A DNA stretch of 64,000 nucleotides from Marinobacter salexigens (GCF_018860765.1 NZ_JAHKPV010000006.1:132740-196739); one strand, 5' to 3'. Counted from the stretch's first letter, positions 27,662 through 38,362 are shown. The notes: generated by a model not told the origin, from the letters alone. Numbers and translations are program-made.

Positions 27662-28264
27662 CTACCAAGCAACGGACTTGTCAGAGCCCCGCTTGATGAT
27701 GGGAGTTTCACCTTCCCAAATGGCCAGACCGGATGCTAGCTCCGTAAGAGACAGTTGGATGTAATACTCCACCTGCTGCTCTTTCCCGACCTTATGGTTA
27801 CGCTGAAGAATCTTTCCGGAAAGACTTAAATCCGGCGCCTGAAGCGTACCCTTGCTTTGTACGGTAGACTGGTCAAACTCCTCAGATTCCCTCAGTTCAC
27901 GCGCTTTCTGGGTCATTTCGTCTTCAGCGCCATTAAGGCCAACCGCTGTGGTGGTTACTACCTTGCCCGAGCGGAGAAGCGCCACACGGATTTTCTTGGT
28001 TAGCTGGTCTGTATCGATTCGTTGCATGGTGTCGTTGGTAATACGGCTGACCACCATTATGTAACGACCACCGTTTGGATTATTCACGGCTCCGCTTGCA
28101 AGCATGTCTTCAACGGCATCGGTAGCCGCTTTTTCAAAATCCCGGTAATCCATGGTCATGGCAACCGGGCCATCGTCAGCAGCAGGGTCAATATAGCGGG
28201 TAGGTGCGGCACAGCCAGCGAGAACCGCAATTCCTGCAGTTAAAACAACAGCACGTATCAACAT
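27662..28264 (-). CDS. lpoB: LpoB-like outer-membrane lipoprotein
   Basis: 200-residue lipoprotein with lipobox VLAGC (Cys18), in the family of LpoB, the outer-membrane activator of penicillin-binding protein PBP1b. The body shows MDYRDFEKAATDAVEDMLAS and YIMVVSRITNDTMQRIDTDQ, standard for these proteins, and ends in LAIWEGETPIIKRGSDKSV. Residue after the lipidated Cys is Ala, so outer-membrane sorting is expected. The next two upstream genes also encode lipoproteins (YcfL-like and COG3014), a set that occurs together in Vibrio and relatives. Whether it truly activates PBP1b here is not shown. Confidence 0.8.
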   Translation of the reverse strand: MLIRAVVLTAGIAVLAGCAAPTRYIDPAADDGPVAMTMDYRDFEKAATDAVEDMLASGAVNNPNGGRYIMVVSRITNDTMQRIDTDQLTKKIRVALLRSGKVVTTTAVGLNGAEDEMTQKARELRESEEFDQSTVQSKGTLQAPDLSLSGKILQRNHKVGKEQQVEYYIQLSLTELASGLAIWEGETPIIKRGSDKSVAW

Positions 28265-28276
28265 TAGGTTTTCCTT

Positions 28277-28669
28277 TTACTTGGGCTCACGAAGATGTAA
28301 CTGATAACTGGTAGCCCTTGAGTGGGGTGCCGTCGCCTTAAAATAGCGGGTTTGCCCTGTTAGCAAGCTCGCTTTGCGGTAGCCTTCACCAACACCAGGC
28401 ACAGTCATACCATTGGCATCAAACCAGGTCACTTTCCACGCCAACTCTGCGTCTGATCTCGCCTCAACCGCGAACTGTATTTGAAGAAGGCTCTCCCCAT
28501 CGGGCTGGGGTACGCGCTCCTCAAAGAGTTCTGTTACGGCCGTGATGTAAATAACTTCCGGGTCAACCTTCAGCTCTTGCCTATCGGCCAATAGATTACT
28601 AACGTCGGGTTGCGAAGCACAGCCTGCCAAACCAAGAACCAGCATGCTGGCGAACAATACTGATTTCAT
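28277..28669 (-). CDS. YcfL-like (DUF1425) lipoprotein
   Basis: 130-residue lipoprotein with lipobox GLAGC (Cys17) and Ala at +2, so it is expected in the outer membrane. The body is a single beta-rich domain (LLQIQFAVEARSDAELAWKV, TRYFKATAPHSRATSYQLHL) of the YcfL type. It lies 12 nt upstream of the LpoB-like gene and 65 nt after the COG3014 gene; the three are probably one operon. No molecular function is known for YcfL proteins; its constant company with LpoB suggests cell-envelope work. Confidence 0.75.
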   Translation of the reverse strand: MKSVLFASMLVLGLAGCASQPDVSNLLADRQELKVDPEVIYITAVTELFEERVPQPDGESLLQIQFAVEARSDAELAWKVTWFDANGMTVPGVGEGYRKASLLTGQTRYFKATAPHSRATSYQLHLREPK

Positions 28670-28734
28670 AATGCGCGTCCTGTTTTACGTTAATCAGCTT
28701 AACTATATAGCTGTGAAAGCTCATGCTACTACTC

Positions 28735-30213
28735 CTACCATCTGGGTAAACGCACAAAAGCCGCCTCAGCTCCACCTTGCAAATCCATAATAATCACCGT
28801 TGCCGGTGCCTGTAACGTCGGGCGTTTAACATACACCAGAGTATACGGCTGTTGCGGAATTTCCAGATCGCCCAACGTCTCCCCCCTATGATCCAGCAGT
28901 GACAAGCTTCCGTTTTCCGGACGATCAATGCGGGCAGTCTGCCAGTGGTTCGGTAACGCCTGCCAGCTCCGCAAATCAGCCTGAGTTGTTGCTATGGTCA
29001 GCACCGCTGCAAAAAGTTGCCCCACAGGGCCAAATTGCTCGGCTGCCTCTCTCTGAAGAACCGCTTTGCTGATAGCAGAGGTAACCGCTCTGGTGAGTAT
29101 GCCTGAAAAACGCTCTTTCATTTCGGTACGAACAACCTTACCCATATCCGAAATGCGCTCGGTTCGTATGACCTCGCCGGAGGCATTTACGGCACCGATG
29201 CTCCCGGGTACCGCAGAACGGTCAGTGTACGCAGGTAAGGCAATGCTAAAATACGACGGCACTTGTTGGTTCCCGTAGGTCAAAAACAAGGGCACATCCA
29301 AACGCGATTCCCTAAGCACCGGGCCCAACCCGTTTTCATACACAATCCATACCTGCGGGGGCAGGGTTTGCAAGCCCTGAGCGCCCGAGGCAAGACGCTC
29401 AGCAAGGTCCGCGTCGGCTTTCAGCATCATATTCTGAGGACTCATCTCTGCCACTCTGGCAAGTGAGGTCACAGCTCGCTCGTAGTCTGAACCGCCTTCG
29501 GCATTCGCAAGAAAATAAAGACCGTGCAGGTAGGTGCTGAAAGGTACGATGAATTCGGGAAAAACAGACCATTTCGAAGGCGCACCATAGCGGTTATCGA
29601 CCGCTGCTTGAAAACTACCGCTCTGAAGGCTGTTGCGAACCATAGAGGCTTTTTGGCTTCCGCCCTGAACTTCATACTTCAAGGCGGCCTGTTGTGCGGC
29701 AATCTCCTTGCGAAAATAATCAACAGCGCGTCTAGTGCGATCATTAGCCCGGTTAAATTCGACTCTGGCGTAATCATTATCGCCCGATGCAAGAAACGCT
29801 AACCCTTTGTAGGTGTTCAACAGAACAGCCTCCGACAGCAAAGCTTTGTAGTCTCGCTCTGCGTCATTAACCATCACCGCCATCAAGCCTTCCGCAGTGC
29901 TTGCCAGAAGCCCCATGGTATCTTGGCCTTTCATTCCCTCTTCAGCGAGGTCGTAAGCCTTTGTGGATTCACTATTCCGATCGGTGAGGCGGTACATTTC
30001 CCCCTGATGCAGCAGTTCCAGTATGTGCTCTTGAGTGTCGACAGGTTTGTTTTCAGGCGCAGGGAAGCTCACTGTTTTCAGTGCAGTGTCGTAGTCACCT
30101 GTCACGTAGGCGGCGTTAAACAAAGCCAACTGATCGCGGTGCTGGAACGACGAGCACCCCGACGCAAGCACTGTCGCAAAAGCGGCCAGAATCATATACC
30201 GCAGTGCCGTCAA
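28735..30213 (-). CDS. COG3014-family lipoprotein
   Basis: 492-residue protein with lipobox LASGC (Cys20). The N-terminal half is helical and TPR-like in character (YVTGDYDTALKTV, LLHQGEMYRLTDRNSESTKA, GLAFLASGDNDYARVEFNRA); the C-terminal half is beta-rich (VWIVYENGLGPVLRESRLDV, FFSIALPAYTD-like stretch). It is first in an operon with YcfL- and LpoB-like genes. Function unknown; a role in the outer membrane or peptidoglycan synthesis is inferred from the neighbours only. Confidence 0.75.
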   Translation of the reverse strand: MTALRYMILAAFATVLASGCSSFQHRDQLALFNAAYVTGDYDTALKTVSFPAPENKPVDTQEHILELLHQGEMYRLTDRNSESTKAYDLAEEGMKGQDTMGLLASTAEGLMAVMVNDAERDYKALLSEAVLLNTYKGLAFLASGDNDYARVEFNRANDRTRRAVDYFRKEIAAQQAALKYEVQGGSQKASMVRNSLQSGSFQAAVDNRYGAPSKWSVFPEFIVPFSTYLHGLYFLANAEGGSDYERAVTSLARVAEMSPQNMMLKADADLAERLASGAQGLQTLPPQVWIVYENGLGPVLRESRLDVPLFLTYGNQQVPSYFSIALPAYTDRSAVPGSIGAVNASGEVIRTERISDMGKVVRTEMKERFSGILTRAVTSAISKAVLQREAAEQFGPVGQLFAAVLTIATTQADLRSWQALPNHWQTARIDRPENGSLSLLDHRGETLGDLEIPQQPYTLVYVKRPTLQAPATVIIMDLQGGAEAAFVRLPRW

Positions 30214-30266
30214 GCCGTTACCTCTAGCACACCGTCTCTCCCTGCATAACCTTACCTATTGATAGT

Positions 30267-31202
30267 TCAAGAAACCGAATCCAGATTTTGCGCTGTGATA
30301 TCCACAATGCGTTGCCGTGCTTCACGGCTGGCCCATGCCGAGTGCGGTGTAATGATGAGATTCGGAATATCTCCAGCAAGCAGGGCATTGCCATTGCGCG
30401 GCGGCTCCTCGGTCAGAACATCAAAACCGGCACCCCGAATAATGCCGTCGCGCAGGGCATTCGCAAGAGCGTCTTCATCCACAAGGCCGCCACGGCTGGT
30501 GTTAATTAAAAGGGCGTCTGGTTTCATCATCTGCAACTCGCGTGCGCCGATCAGGTTGCGGGTTTCATCGGTTAGAAGGCAATGCAGCGAGAGCACATCG
30601 ACTTGGGGTAAAAGCTCATCCAGCGGAATCCGCGAGTAGCCATCAACCTTGCCTGTCGCCTGCCCCGGCCGCGCGCCTAGTAATATCTTCATACCAAAGG
30701 CTTTGGCTCGCTCGGCCACACCTTGTCCTAGGTCACCGTAGCCCACAATACCTATAGTTCGGCCTTCCAACTCCATGATGGGATGGTTCATTAGGCAAAA
30801 CATGTCGCTCTGCGCCCAGCGCCCTGCCCGTACATCCCGATCATAATCCAACAAGCGTGTTGCTAATGCCAAAACCAGCGCCATGGTGTGCTGGGCCACA
30901 GTGGAGCGCCCGTAGTTCGCCACGTTCAGCACCTGTATGCCGTGGTCTTTGGCAGCATTCAGGTCAATGTTGTTCAGCCCAGTGGCCACAACCGCTATGG
31001 TTTTTAGCTCGGGGCTTTGTTCAAAATGCTCGCGCCCGAGTACCACCTTGTTGACCAACACCGTATCAAAACCCCGAATCCGTTCAGCCACCTGCTCCGG
31101 CGTTGTAGCTTCATACTTCACAAGACCACCAGTCACGCGCTCAATAGGCCCAAGATCCACATCATTGCCAAGCGTAGCAGTATCCAAAAACGCGGCTTTC
31201 AT
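30267..31202 (-). CDS. D-2-hydroxyacid dehydrogenase (glycerate dehydrogenase-like)
   Basis: 311-residue NAD(P)-dependent oxidoreductase. The NAD motif is GIVGYGDLGQGVAERA; catalytic-region residues include ATGLNNIDL (substrate loop), the Arg and Glu in NTSRGGLVDEDAL and DVLTEEPP, and the acid-base His in ITPHSAWAS. Sequence character is closest to hydroxypyruvate reductase/glycerate dehydrogenase (HprA). ATG 31202 (MKAAFLDT) is correct because the seven residues of the longer reading encode the AAGGAG ribosome site itself. It stands as a single gene, divergent from tpm. Confidence 0.88.
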   Translation of the reverse strand: MKAAFLDTATLGNDVDLGPIERVTGGLVKYEATTPEQVAERIRGFDTVLVNKVVLGREHFEQSPELKTIAVVATGLNNIDLNAAKDHGIQVLNVANYGRSTVAQHTMALVLALATRLLDYDRDVRAGRWAQSDMFCLMNHPIMELEGRTIGIVGYGDLGQGVAERAKAFGMKILLGARPGQATGKVDGYSRIPLDELLPQVDVLSLHCLLTDETRNLIGARELQMMKPDALLINTSRGGLVDEDALANALRDGIIRGAGFDVLTEEPPRNGNALLAGDIPNLIITPHSAWASREARQRIVDITAQNLDSVS

Positions 31203-31285
31203 ACTTTTCTCCTTCATCAACAAATGCTGAGATTAAGGTAGACTGAATCAAACGTCCAAATAGTCCAAAAAAGAGAACCGAAACT

Positions 31286-31939
31286 ATGGAACACGAATTC
31301 TGGCACGAGCGCTGGAGCAAAAAGGAAATCGGCTTTCACGAAGGCTCCGTCAACAAGTTTCTATACGATCACTGGCCCGAGCTTTCTGGCGGCGGCACTG
31401 AGGGTGTTTTTGTACCCTTGTGCGGCAAAGCCCACGATATGTGGTGGCTGCACGATCGCGGGCACCCGGTTATCGGCGTAGAGCTAAGCGAAATCGCCTG
31501 TAAGGACTTTTTTGAGGAGGCGGGCGAAAAAGCCATGGTGCACCCAAGCGAGCCCTTCATCAAATTCAATCATGAAAACCTGCAACTCTGGTGCGGCGAT
31601 TTCTTTCAATTGGTGCCTGATGACTTAAAACATAGTCGCTTGGTGTACGACCGTGCTGCGCTCATTGCTTTGCCACCTTCAATGCGCAAAGCCTATGTGG
31701 AACATCTTACGGCCGTCATCCCTGATGGCACACGCATTTTGCTTATCACCCTCGACTACGGCACAAAAATCAGCGCGCCACCTTTCAACGTGAGTGATGA
31801 AGAGGTTCGCGAACTCTATTCACCAGATTACGAGATTGAGCACATTCTTACCAACACACTGCCCAACGACCATCCGTTCACCAAGCGCAAAGGCCTTATT
31901 GGAGCAACAGAGAGCGTGTTCCGGCTGACTAAACGCTGA
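31286..31939 (+). CDS. tpm: thiopurine S-methyltransferase family
   Basis: 217-residue SAM-dependent methyltransferase of the bacterial TPMT family. It has the conserved WHERWSKKEIGFHEG start, the SAM-binding stretch VFVPLCGKAHDMWWLHDRGH and VIGVELSEIA, and YDRAALIALPPSMRKAY. In pseudomonads the enzyme methylates thiols and can detoxify selenium and tellurium oxyanions; the natural substrate here is unknown. It is likely monocistronic, with a 238-nt gap before prkA. Confidence 0.93.
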   Translation: MEHEFWHERWSKKEIGFHEGSVNKFLYDHWPELSGGGTEGVFVPLCGKAHDMWWLHDRGHPVIGVELSEIACKDFFEEAGEKAMVHPSEPFIKFNHENLQLWCGDFFQLVPDDLKHSRLVYDRAALIALPPSMRKAYVEHLTAVIPDGTRILLITLDYGTKISAPPFNVSDEEVRELYSPDYEIEHILTNTLPNDHPFTKRKGLIGATESVFRLTKR

Positions 31940-32177
31940 GGCTAGCAACCCAGCGGTAACATAATTTAATGAACCTTAACCATTAACAGCCTGTCCAACC
32001 TCGTGACCGTGAACTAAGCTCAGATTGAACAAGCAAAAACCCGACACAGATCGTGACAGGCCAAAATCGATAACTCCATTCACCTACAACCAAAGCGAAT
32101 CGCCGCCATGGCGACCGTAATTTAACGGGGATACTGCGTGCACTGAAAGCTGAAGAACAGCGAGCGAGGGGCTACCC

Positions 32178-34100
32178 ATGAGCATACTGCAGCAATTCAA
32201 AAACCGGTATGAGAGCACCCAAGAAGAAGAGTACAGTCTTGAAGAATACTTGGAGATCTGCAAAAACGACCCAGCGGCCTACGCCACAGCCGCAGAACGG
32301 TTATTGATTGCCATCGGCGAACCCGAATTTGTCGACACCTCCCGCGATGCCCGCCTGTCGCGCATCTTTTCCAACAAAATCATCAAACGCTATCCGGAAT
32401 TTTCCGAGTTCTACGGCATGGAAGAAGCTGTAGAGAACATAGTGTCCTTCTTCAGGCACGCAGCTCAGGGTCTGGAAGAAAAGAAACAGATTCTGTATTT
32501 ACTGGGGCCGGTTGGCGGTGGTAAGTCATCGCTGGCAGAGAAACTTAAATACCTGATGCAAAAGGTGCCCTTCTACGCAATCAAGGGTTCTCCCGTTAAC
32601 GAATCGCCCCTCGGGCTTTTCGATCCGACAGAAGATGCCGCCATTCTGGAAGAAGAATATGGCATTCCTTCCCGCTACCTGAAGAACATCATGTCGCCTT
32701 GGGCGGTTAAACGACTGCACGAATTTGGCGGCGACATTAGCCAATTCCGCGTGGTGAAAAAATACCCTTCAGTTCTAGATCAGGTTGCCGTGTCCAAAAC
32801 CGAGCCAGGGGATGACAACAATCAGGATATCTCTGCCCTTGTGGGCAAGGTGAACATCCGAATGCTGGAGGACTATTCACAAGATGATCCCGACGCCTAC
32901 AGCTTCAGCGGCGGCCTGTGCAAAGCCAATCAGGGGCTGATGGAATTTGTAGAAATGTTCAAAGCCCCCATCAAAGTGCTTCACCCTTTGTTAACCGCAA
33001 CTCAAGAAGGCAACTACAACACTACCGAAGGCATGGGTTCGGTGCCCTTTGATGGCGTTATTCTGGCCCACTCCAACGAGTCGGAATGGCAAACCTTCCG
33101 CAACAACAAGCACAACGAGGCCTTTCTTGACCGAGTGTATATCGTCAAGGTGCCTTACTGCGTGCGGGTTACGGAAGAGATCGAGATATACAAAAAGCTG
33201 CTTCAAAACAGCTCTCTGGCTGGGTCGCCCTGCGCCCCGGACACACTGGACATGCTGGCCCAGTTTTCAGTTCTCTCACGTATCAAGGAGCCTGAAAATT
33301 CCAGTATTTTCTCAAAAATGAGGGTCTATGACGGCCAGAACATCAAGGATACAGATCCCAAAGCCAAATCCATTCAGGAATATCGGGATGCAGCAGGTGT
33401 TAACGAAGGCATGGACGGCCTCTCGACCCGGTTCGCGTTCAAGATTCTCTCCAAGGTGTTCAACTTCGACACCACTGAAGTGGCTGCCAACCCGGTGCAC
33501 CTGCTGTATGTGATTGAAAAGCAGATTGAACAAGAGCAGTTCGCGCCAGAAGTTCAAGAGCGCTATCTGCGCTTCATCAAGGAGTTCCTCGCACCTCACT
33601 ACGTTCAGTTTATCGGTAAGGAAATCCAGACAGCCTATCTGGAAAGCTACAGCGAGTACGGGCAAAACCTGTTCGACCGCTACGTAACCTATGCCGACCT
33701 GTGGATTCAGGATCAGGAATTTCGGGACCCGGAAACTGGCGAAATTCTCGACCGCTCTTCCATCAACGAAGAACTGGAGAAAATCGAAAAACCGGCGGGC
33801 ATCAGCAACCCAAAGGATTTCCGCAACGAGGTGGTCAACTTTGTACTGCGGGCCCGAGCCAACAATCAGGGCGAGAACCCGTCCTGGCTCAGTTACGAAA
33901 AACTGCGCAGCGTGATAGAGAAGAAAATGTTCTCCAACACCGAAGACTTACTGCCGGTTATTTCCTTCAACCCCAAAGCCAGTCAGGAGGATCAGAGCAA
34001 GCACAAACAGTTCGTCGAACGCATGGTCGATCGTGGCTATACGGAGAAGCAGGTGCGCCTGCTGGCAGAGTGGTACCTGCGAGTTCGCAAGTCCCACTAG
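32178..34100 (+). CDS. prkA: PrkA (YeaG) serine protein kinase / AAA+ protein
   Basis: 640-residue cytoplasmic protein with an N-terminal AAA domain and a C-terminal kinase-like domain. Walker A is GPVGGGKSS (110-118). The family pattern is clear throughout: IGEPEFVDTSRDARLSRIF near the start and FSGGLCKANQGLMEFVEMFK further on. PrkA/YeaG acts with YeaH and SpoVR in stationary-phase and nutrient-stress survival in enteric bacteria. ATG 32178 has a GAGGGG site. First gene of prkA-yeaH-spoVR. The 238-bp upstream gap should hold its promoter, but I cannot assign it. Confidence 0.96.
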   Translation: MSILQQFKNRYESTQEEEYSLEEYLEICKNDPAAYATAAERLLIAIGEPEFVDTSRDARLSRIFSNKIIKRYPEFSEFYGMEEAVENIVSFFRHAAQGLEEKKQILYLLGPVGGGKSSLAEKLKYLMQKVPFYAIKGSPVNESPLGLFDPTEDAAILEEEYGIPSRYLKNIMSPWAVKRLHEFGGDISQFRVVKKYPSVLDQVAVSKTEPGDDNNQDISALVGKVNIRMLEDYSQDDPDAYSFSGGLCKANQGLMEFVEMFKAPIKVLHPLLTATQEGNYNTTEGMGSVPFDGVILAHSNESEWQTFRNNKHNEAFLDRVYIVKVPYCVRVTEEIEIYKKLLQNSSLAGSPCAPDTLDMLAQFSVLSRIKEPENSSIFSKMRVYDGQNIKDTDPKAKSIQEYRDAAGVNEGMDGLSTRFAFKILSKVFNFDTTEVAANPVHLLYVIEKQIEQEQFAPEVQERYLRFIKEFLAPHYVQFIGKEIQTAYLESYSEYGQNLFDRYVTYADLWIQDQEFRDPETGEILDRSSINEELEKIEKPAGISNPKDFRNEVVNFVLRARANNQGENPSWLSYEKLRSVIEKKMFSNTEDLLPVISFNPKASQEDQSKHKQFVERMVDRGYTEKQVRLLAEWYLRVRKSH

Positions 34101-34166
34101 CAGGATGGCTGGCTCTAGAAACGGGCCTGCACTCCTAGGCCGGAACCTGTAAGTGGAGCATGAATT

Positions 34167-35462
34167 ATGGGTATGACCCACATAGTCGACCGACGACTGA
34201 ACGGCAAAAACAAAAGCGCGGTGAACCGGGAGCGGTTTTTGCGCCGCTACCGGCATCACATAAAAAAGGCGGTTTCGGATGCGGTTCACCGGCGCTCTAT
34301 CACTGACATAGAACGGGGCGAAAGCATTAGCATTCCCTCACGGGATATTGATGAGCCTGTGTTTCACCACGGCCAAGGTGGTCACCGGGAAATGGTGCAC
34401 CCGGGAAATCAGGAGTTTGTAACCGGAGACCGACTACCCAAACCAGAAGGTGGTGAGGGCCAAGGTCAAGGGCAAGGCCAAGCCAGCCCCGATGGCGAGG
34501 GCATGGATGAATTTGCTTTCCAGATAACGCAGGAAGAGTTCTTGAACTTCCTGTTTGACGATTTGGAGCTTCCCAACCTTGTTCGCAAAAAGCTTAAAGA
34601 CACCGAAGCGTTCAATTACGTGCGTTCCGGTTTCAGCACTCAGGGCGTGCCCGCCAAGCTCGACGTTGTGCGATCACTACGCGGCGCCCACGCGCGTCGT
34701 CTCGGCCTTGGCGGTGCTCGCAAGAAAAAGATTCGCGAGCTTGAGGCCCAGCTAGCAGAGCTCAAAAGTGCGACCGCTGATCTGGACGCAGCATTCAGCC
34801 ATAAAGATCAGGTTCAAGCACTCGAAGATGAAATCGCGCGGCTGAAAGCCAATGTGAAGCGGATTCCATTTATTGACGACATCGACCTGCGTTACCGTCA
34901 GCATTTAAAGCAACCCAAGCCAGCAACCAGCGCTGTGATGTTCTGCCTAATGGACGTTTCCGGCTCTATGACGCAGATGCATAAAGACACCGCCAAGCGG
35001 TTTTTCATCCTGCTGTACCTATTCTTGAAGAAGAACCATAAAAAGATCGACGTGGTGTTCATTCGCCACCACACCAGCGCCAAGGAAGTGGACGAAGAAG
35101 AGTTTTTCTATTCTCGTGAAACCGGCGGCACCATAGTTTCCAGCGCGCTGAAGCTGATGCACAAGATCATCGAATCCCGCTACTCCCCGGCCGAGTGGAA
35201 CATCTACGCAGCTCAGGCATCCGATGGCGACAATTGGAACGACGACTCGCCGGTGTGTGGCAAGCTTCTGACCGACAGCATTCTTCCATTGGTGCAGTAT
35301 TACGCCTATGTAGAGATTACGCCCCAAGATCACCAGATGCTCTGGTACGAATATGAGCGGGTGCAGGAGCAATTCCCCGGAAGTTTTGCGCAGCAGCAGA
35401 TTGCGGAACCCAGCGAAATCTATCCGGTCTTTCGCAGGCTTTTTGAGAGGAAAGCTGCATGA
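34167..35462 (+). CDS. yeaH: YeaH (DUF444) protein
   Basis: 431-residue protein closely matching E. coli Yea[15 protein letters not shown] at the start, HPGNQEF, a Gly/Gln-rich linker (EGQGQGQGQ at about 94-102), a coiled stretch at about 190-230, and a VWA-like domain with the metal-site MDVSGSM and [12 protein letters not shown]. The VWA domain probably binds a partner in the PrkA pathway. The start could be ATG 34167 or ATG 34173; GGAG upstream suits either. The stop overlaps the spoVR start by four bases. Confidence 0.94.
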   Translation: MGMTHIVDRRLNGKNKSAVNRERFLRRYRHHIKKAVSDAVHRRSITDIERGESISIPSRDIDEPVFHHGQGGHREMVHPGNQEFVTGDRLPKPEGGEGQGQGQGQASPDGEGMDEFAFQITQEEFLNFLFDDLELPNLVRKKLKDTEAFNYVRSGFSTQGVPAKLDVVRSLRGAHARRLGLGGARKKKIRELEAQLAELKSATADLDAAFSHKDQVQALEDEIARLKANVKRIPFIDDIDLRYRQHLKQPKPATSAVMFCLMDVSGSMTQMHKDTAKRFFILLYLFLKKNHKKIDVVFIRHHTSAKEVDEEEFFYSRETGGTIVSSALKLMHKIIESRYSPAEWNIYAAQASDGDNWNDDSPVCGKLLTDSILPLVQYYAYVEITPQDHQMLWYEYERVQEQFPGSFAQQQIAEPSEIYPVFRRLFERKAA

Positions 35463-37012
35463 GTGACGCCATTGATCGTCCCAATGCTCCGGCCAATGAC
35501 AGCCCGGCAACTCGCAAACCGGTTTCCACCGGATCGGAATGGACCTTCGAGCTAATCCGGCAATACGATGAGGAAATTGCCAAGTGCGCCGCCGAGTTCG
35601 GCCTAGACACCTACCCCAATCAAGTTGAGGTGATCAGCGCCGAACAGATGATGGACGCCTACAGCTCCGTTGGTATGCCGGTTGGCTACAATCACTGGTC
35701 TTTCGGCAAGCAGTTTCTTAGTACCTCCAAAGGCTATCAACGGGGCCAAATGGGCCTAGCCTATGAGATTGTGATTAACTCTAACCCCTGCATTGCCTAC
35801 CTGATGGAAGAGAACACCCTGCCCATGCAGGCACTGGTGATTGCCCACGCCTGTTATGGCCACAACTCGTTTTTTAAAGGCAACTACCTGTTCCGCACAT
35901 GGACAGACGCCAGCGCCATTATTGATTATCTGGTGTTTGCCCGAAATTATGTTTCTGGATGCGAAGAGCGCCACGGCGTGGATGCGGTGGAGCAAATACT
36001 GGATTCCTGCCACGCATTGATGAACCATGGCGTTGACCGCTATAAGCGGCCCGCCCCGATCTCGGCGGCTAAGGAAGTCCTGCGCCAAGCAGAACGAGAG
36101 GAGTACCTGCAACGCCGCGTGAACGATCTGTGGCGCACCATTCCGAAAATGGATGAGGATGAAGACCCGATAAAGCGCAAAAAACGCTACCCAGAGGAGC
36201 CTCAGGAAAACCTATTGTACTTCATCGAGAAAAACGCGCCGCTACTGGAAACCTGGCAGAGGGAAATCATCCGGATTGTGCGCAAACTGGCGCAATATTT
36301 TTATCCGCAGCGTCAAACTCAGGTGATGAACGAAGGCTGGGCCACCTTCTGGCATTACACCCTGCTGAACCGAATGTACGAGAAAGGTCTGGTGACCGAC
36401 GGTTTCATGTTGGAGTTCCTTCAAAGCCATACCGCCGTGGTGTATCAGCCACCGTTCAATAGCCCCTGGTATTCCGGCATCAATCCCTACACCCTCGGGT
36501 TTTCTATCTTTACAGACTTGCGGCGAATCTGCGAAACGCCTACGGATGAAGATCGCGAATGGTTTCCCGATATCGCTGGTACTGACTGGGTAAAAACCCT
36601 GCACTTTGCCATGGCCAACTTCAAAGACGAGAGCTTTATTCAACAGTTCCTGTCGCCCAAAGTCATGCGGGATTTAAAGCTTTTTGCCGTTGAAGATGAC
36701 GATCAGGAAGACAACTACAAGGTAACCGCCATTCACGATGAGCCTGGCTACCGGGAACTGCGGGAGAAGCTGGCCCGCCAATACAATCTCAGCTACCGGG
36801 AGCCCAATATTCAGGTCTGGAACGTGGACGTTCGTGGTGATCGTTCATTGACGCTCAGGCACGTACCTGTAAACAGAGTGCCTTTGGGAAAGGATACCGA
36901 AGAAGTGCTACGGCATGCGCACAGGCTTTGGGGATTCGATGTGCACCTGGAAAGCGTGGATGAGGGCACGGTAGTTGATGAACACCACTGCCCGCCGCCG
37001 TTAAAGTCCTGA
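35459..37012 (+). CDS. spoVR: SpoVR family protein (YcgB)
   Basis: 517-residue SpoVR-family protein. Typical blocks are [48 protein letters not shown] and the later [11 protein letters not shown], a His/Glu-rich set that could bind a metal. It is named after a Bacillus spore cortex gene, but in gamma-proteobacteria it belongs to the YeaGH stress regulon; biochemical function is unknown. Start overlaps yeaH (ATGA). The 3' end overlaps the convergent sensor kinase gene by 12 bp. Confidence 0.94.
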   Translation: MSDAIDRPNAPANDSPATRKPVSTGSEWTFELIRQYDEEIAKCAAEFGLDTYPNQVEVISAEQMMDAYSSVGMPVGYNHWSFGKQFLSTSKGYQRGQMGLAYEIVINSNPCIAYLMEENTLPMQALVIAHACYGHNSFFKGNYLFRTWTDASAIIDYLVFARNYVSGCEERHGVDAVEQILDSCHALMNHGVDRYKRPAPISAAKEVLRQAEREEYLQRRVNDLWRTIPKMDEDEDPIKRKKRYPEEPQENLLYFIEKNAPLLETWQREIIRIVRKLAQYFYPQRQTQVMNEGWATFWHYTLLNRMYEKGLVTDGFMLEFLQSHTAVVYQPPFNSPWYSGINPYTLGFSIFTDLRRICETPTDEDREWFPDIAGTDWVKTLHFAMANFKDESFIQQFLSPKVMRDLKLFAVEDDDQEDNYKVTAIHDEPGYRELREKLARQYNLSYREPNIQVWNVDVRGDRSLTLRHVPVNRVPLGKDTEEVLRHAHRLWGFDVHLESVDEGTVVDEHHCPPPLKS

Positions 37013-38362
37013 GCGTAAGTGCGTCAGTGGCAATACCACTTCCGCGTGCAAACCGCCCAAAGTGCTTTCGCCCAGCCTGAGTTCACCACCGTGTAACACC
37101 GCCAGCTCAGTAACAATCGACAGCCCCAGCCCGGAGCCGGACCTTGCTTCATCCAGCCTGCCGCCCCGGCTCAGGGCTTGATCACGTGTATCTGGTGACA
37201 TACCGGGGCCGTCATCGAATACACTGAGCACCAGCCAGCCTCCCTCTACAGTGCCCGTCAAGCTAATAGAACCCTTGGCCCAGTTGATGGCATTTTCCAG
37301 CAGATTTCCGACAATTTCCTGCAAGTCCTGTGCGTCAATCCGTACCTGAAGCCCTTCCTGTAAATCACTCTGAAACACCAATCCGCGCCTTCCAGCCAAA
37401 CGCTGAACGCCTTCAATAACCGGCGCAAGTACGGTGGCAACCTCCTGTTCCGCGCCCAGAGTCACCGGCCCCGCTGCCGATGCGCGGGCGAGATGATGCC
37501 GTATGGCTTCATCCAAACGCTTGAGCTCTGCTTGCATGGCTGCGCTCTGTTCACTCGGCAAGCGTTCTGCCAGAGTGCCCAACACGGAAACCGGGGTTTT
37601 CAAGGCATGGGCCAGATTGCCCGCAGCGGTTCTGCCCCGTTCCATCAGGTGTTGGTCTCTTTCCAATACTGTATTGATGGCATCTGCCAGACGCGCCAGT
37701 TCTCGTGGCAGATCGGTCTCAACTGACGGTTGCCGACCCTGTTCTACCGCCTTCAAGCTCTGCTCAATTCGGCGCAGGGGCGCTAATCCCCAGCGGATCT
37801 GCAAGCCGATTAACACAATCAGAAGGCCACCCAGTGTTGCCAGAGAGAGCCATAATAAAGTCTGGAATCGCGCAACCTGAGCTTCTACCTCATCCAGACT
37901 CGCAGCCACCTGAACGTGCAGAACCTCGTTGAGGTTGGGCAAACGAATGTCCCGTTCCAGCAAGCGAAGTTGTTTCCCCCGGGGGCCAGCAAGGGTTCGA
38001 AACGCCATCCCGGGCTCTTGGGACACCGCCAGCCTTTGATCCCACAACGAACGGGAAGTAAGTATCCGATCGCCATCGTCACGAACCTGCCAATACCAGC
38101 CGGAGAATACGCGATCAAAACGGGAATCGCCCAACTGCCTGTTGGTTACCAGAGCATCCTGACGGATATCGTAGTTAACTCCGGCGATCACGACATTAAG
38201 CAGCGACTCCAACCGTTCATTGAAGGCAGTGCTCACCGCCTCACGAAAGTTCCACGACAGCAAAGCACCGGCAGCAGGCAGAACCAGCACAACCAAAACC
38301 AGCGCGGATACCAGCATCCGTGTAGCAATAGGAAGGCGGCGCAATCGGTCTGCCAACATCAT
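37001..38362 (-). CDS. sensor histidine kinase (PhoQ/QseC-like)
   Basis: 453-residue inner-membrane kinase. Two membrane segments (about 15-37 and 170-188) flank a periplasmic domain of about 130 residues; a HAMP region follows (about 189-240). The phospho-acceptor is His252 in NLAHALKTPVSV, and the ATPase domain shows NLLENAINWA (N box), FDDGPGMSPD (G1) and GSGLGLSIV (G2). Start overlaps the response regulator stop (ATGA). The HALKTP form of the H box and the PepSY-regulator-kinase order are typical of PhoQ-type systems responding to cations or peptides; the signal here is not known. Confidence 0.9.
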   Translation of the reverse strand: MMLADRLRRLPIATRMLVSALVLVVLVLPAAGALLSWNFREAVSTAFNERLESLLNVVIAGVNYDIRQDALVTNRQLGDSRFDRVFSGWYWQVRDDGDRILTSRSLWDQRLAVSQEPGMAFRTLAGPRGKQLRLLERDIRLPNLNEVLHVQVAASLDEVEAQVARFQTLLWLSLATLGGLLIVLIGLQIRWGLAPLRRIEQSLKAVEQGRQPSVETDLPRELARLADAINTVLERDQHLMERGRTAAGNLAHALKTPVSVLGTLAERLPSEQSAAMQAELKRLDEAIRHHLARASAAGPVTLGAEQEVATVLAPVIEGVQRLAGRRGLVFQSDLQEGLQVRIDAQDLQEIVGNLLENAINWAKGSISLTGTVEGGWLVLSVFDDGPGMSPDTRDQALSRGGRLDEARSGSGLGLSIVTELAVLHGGELRLGESTLGGLHAEVVLPLTHLRSGL

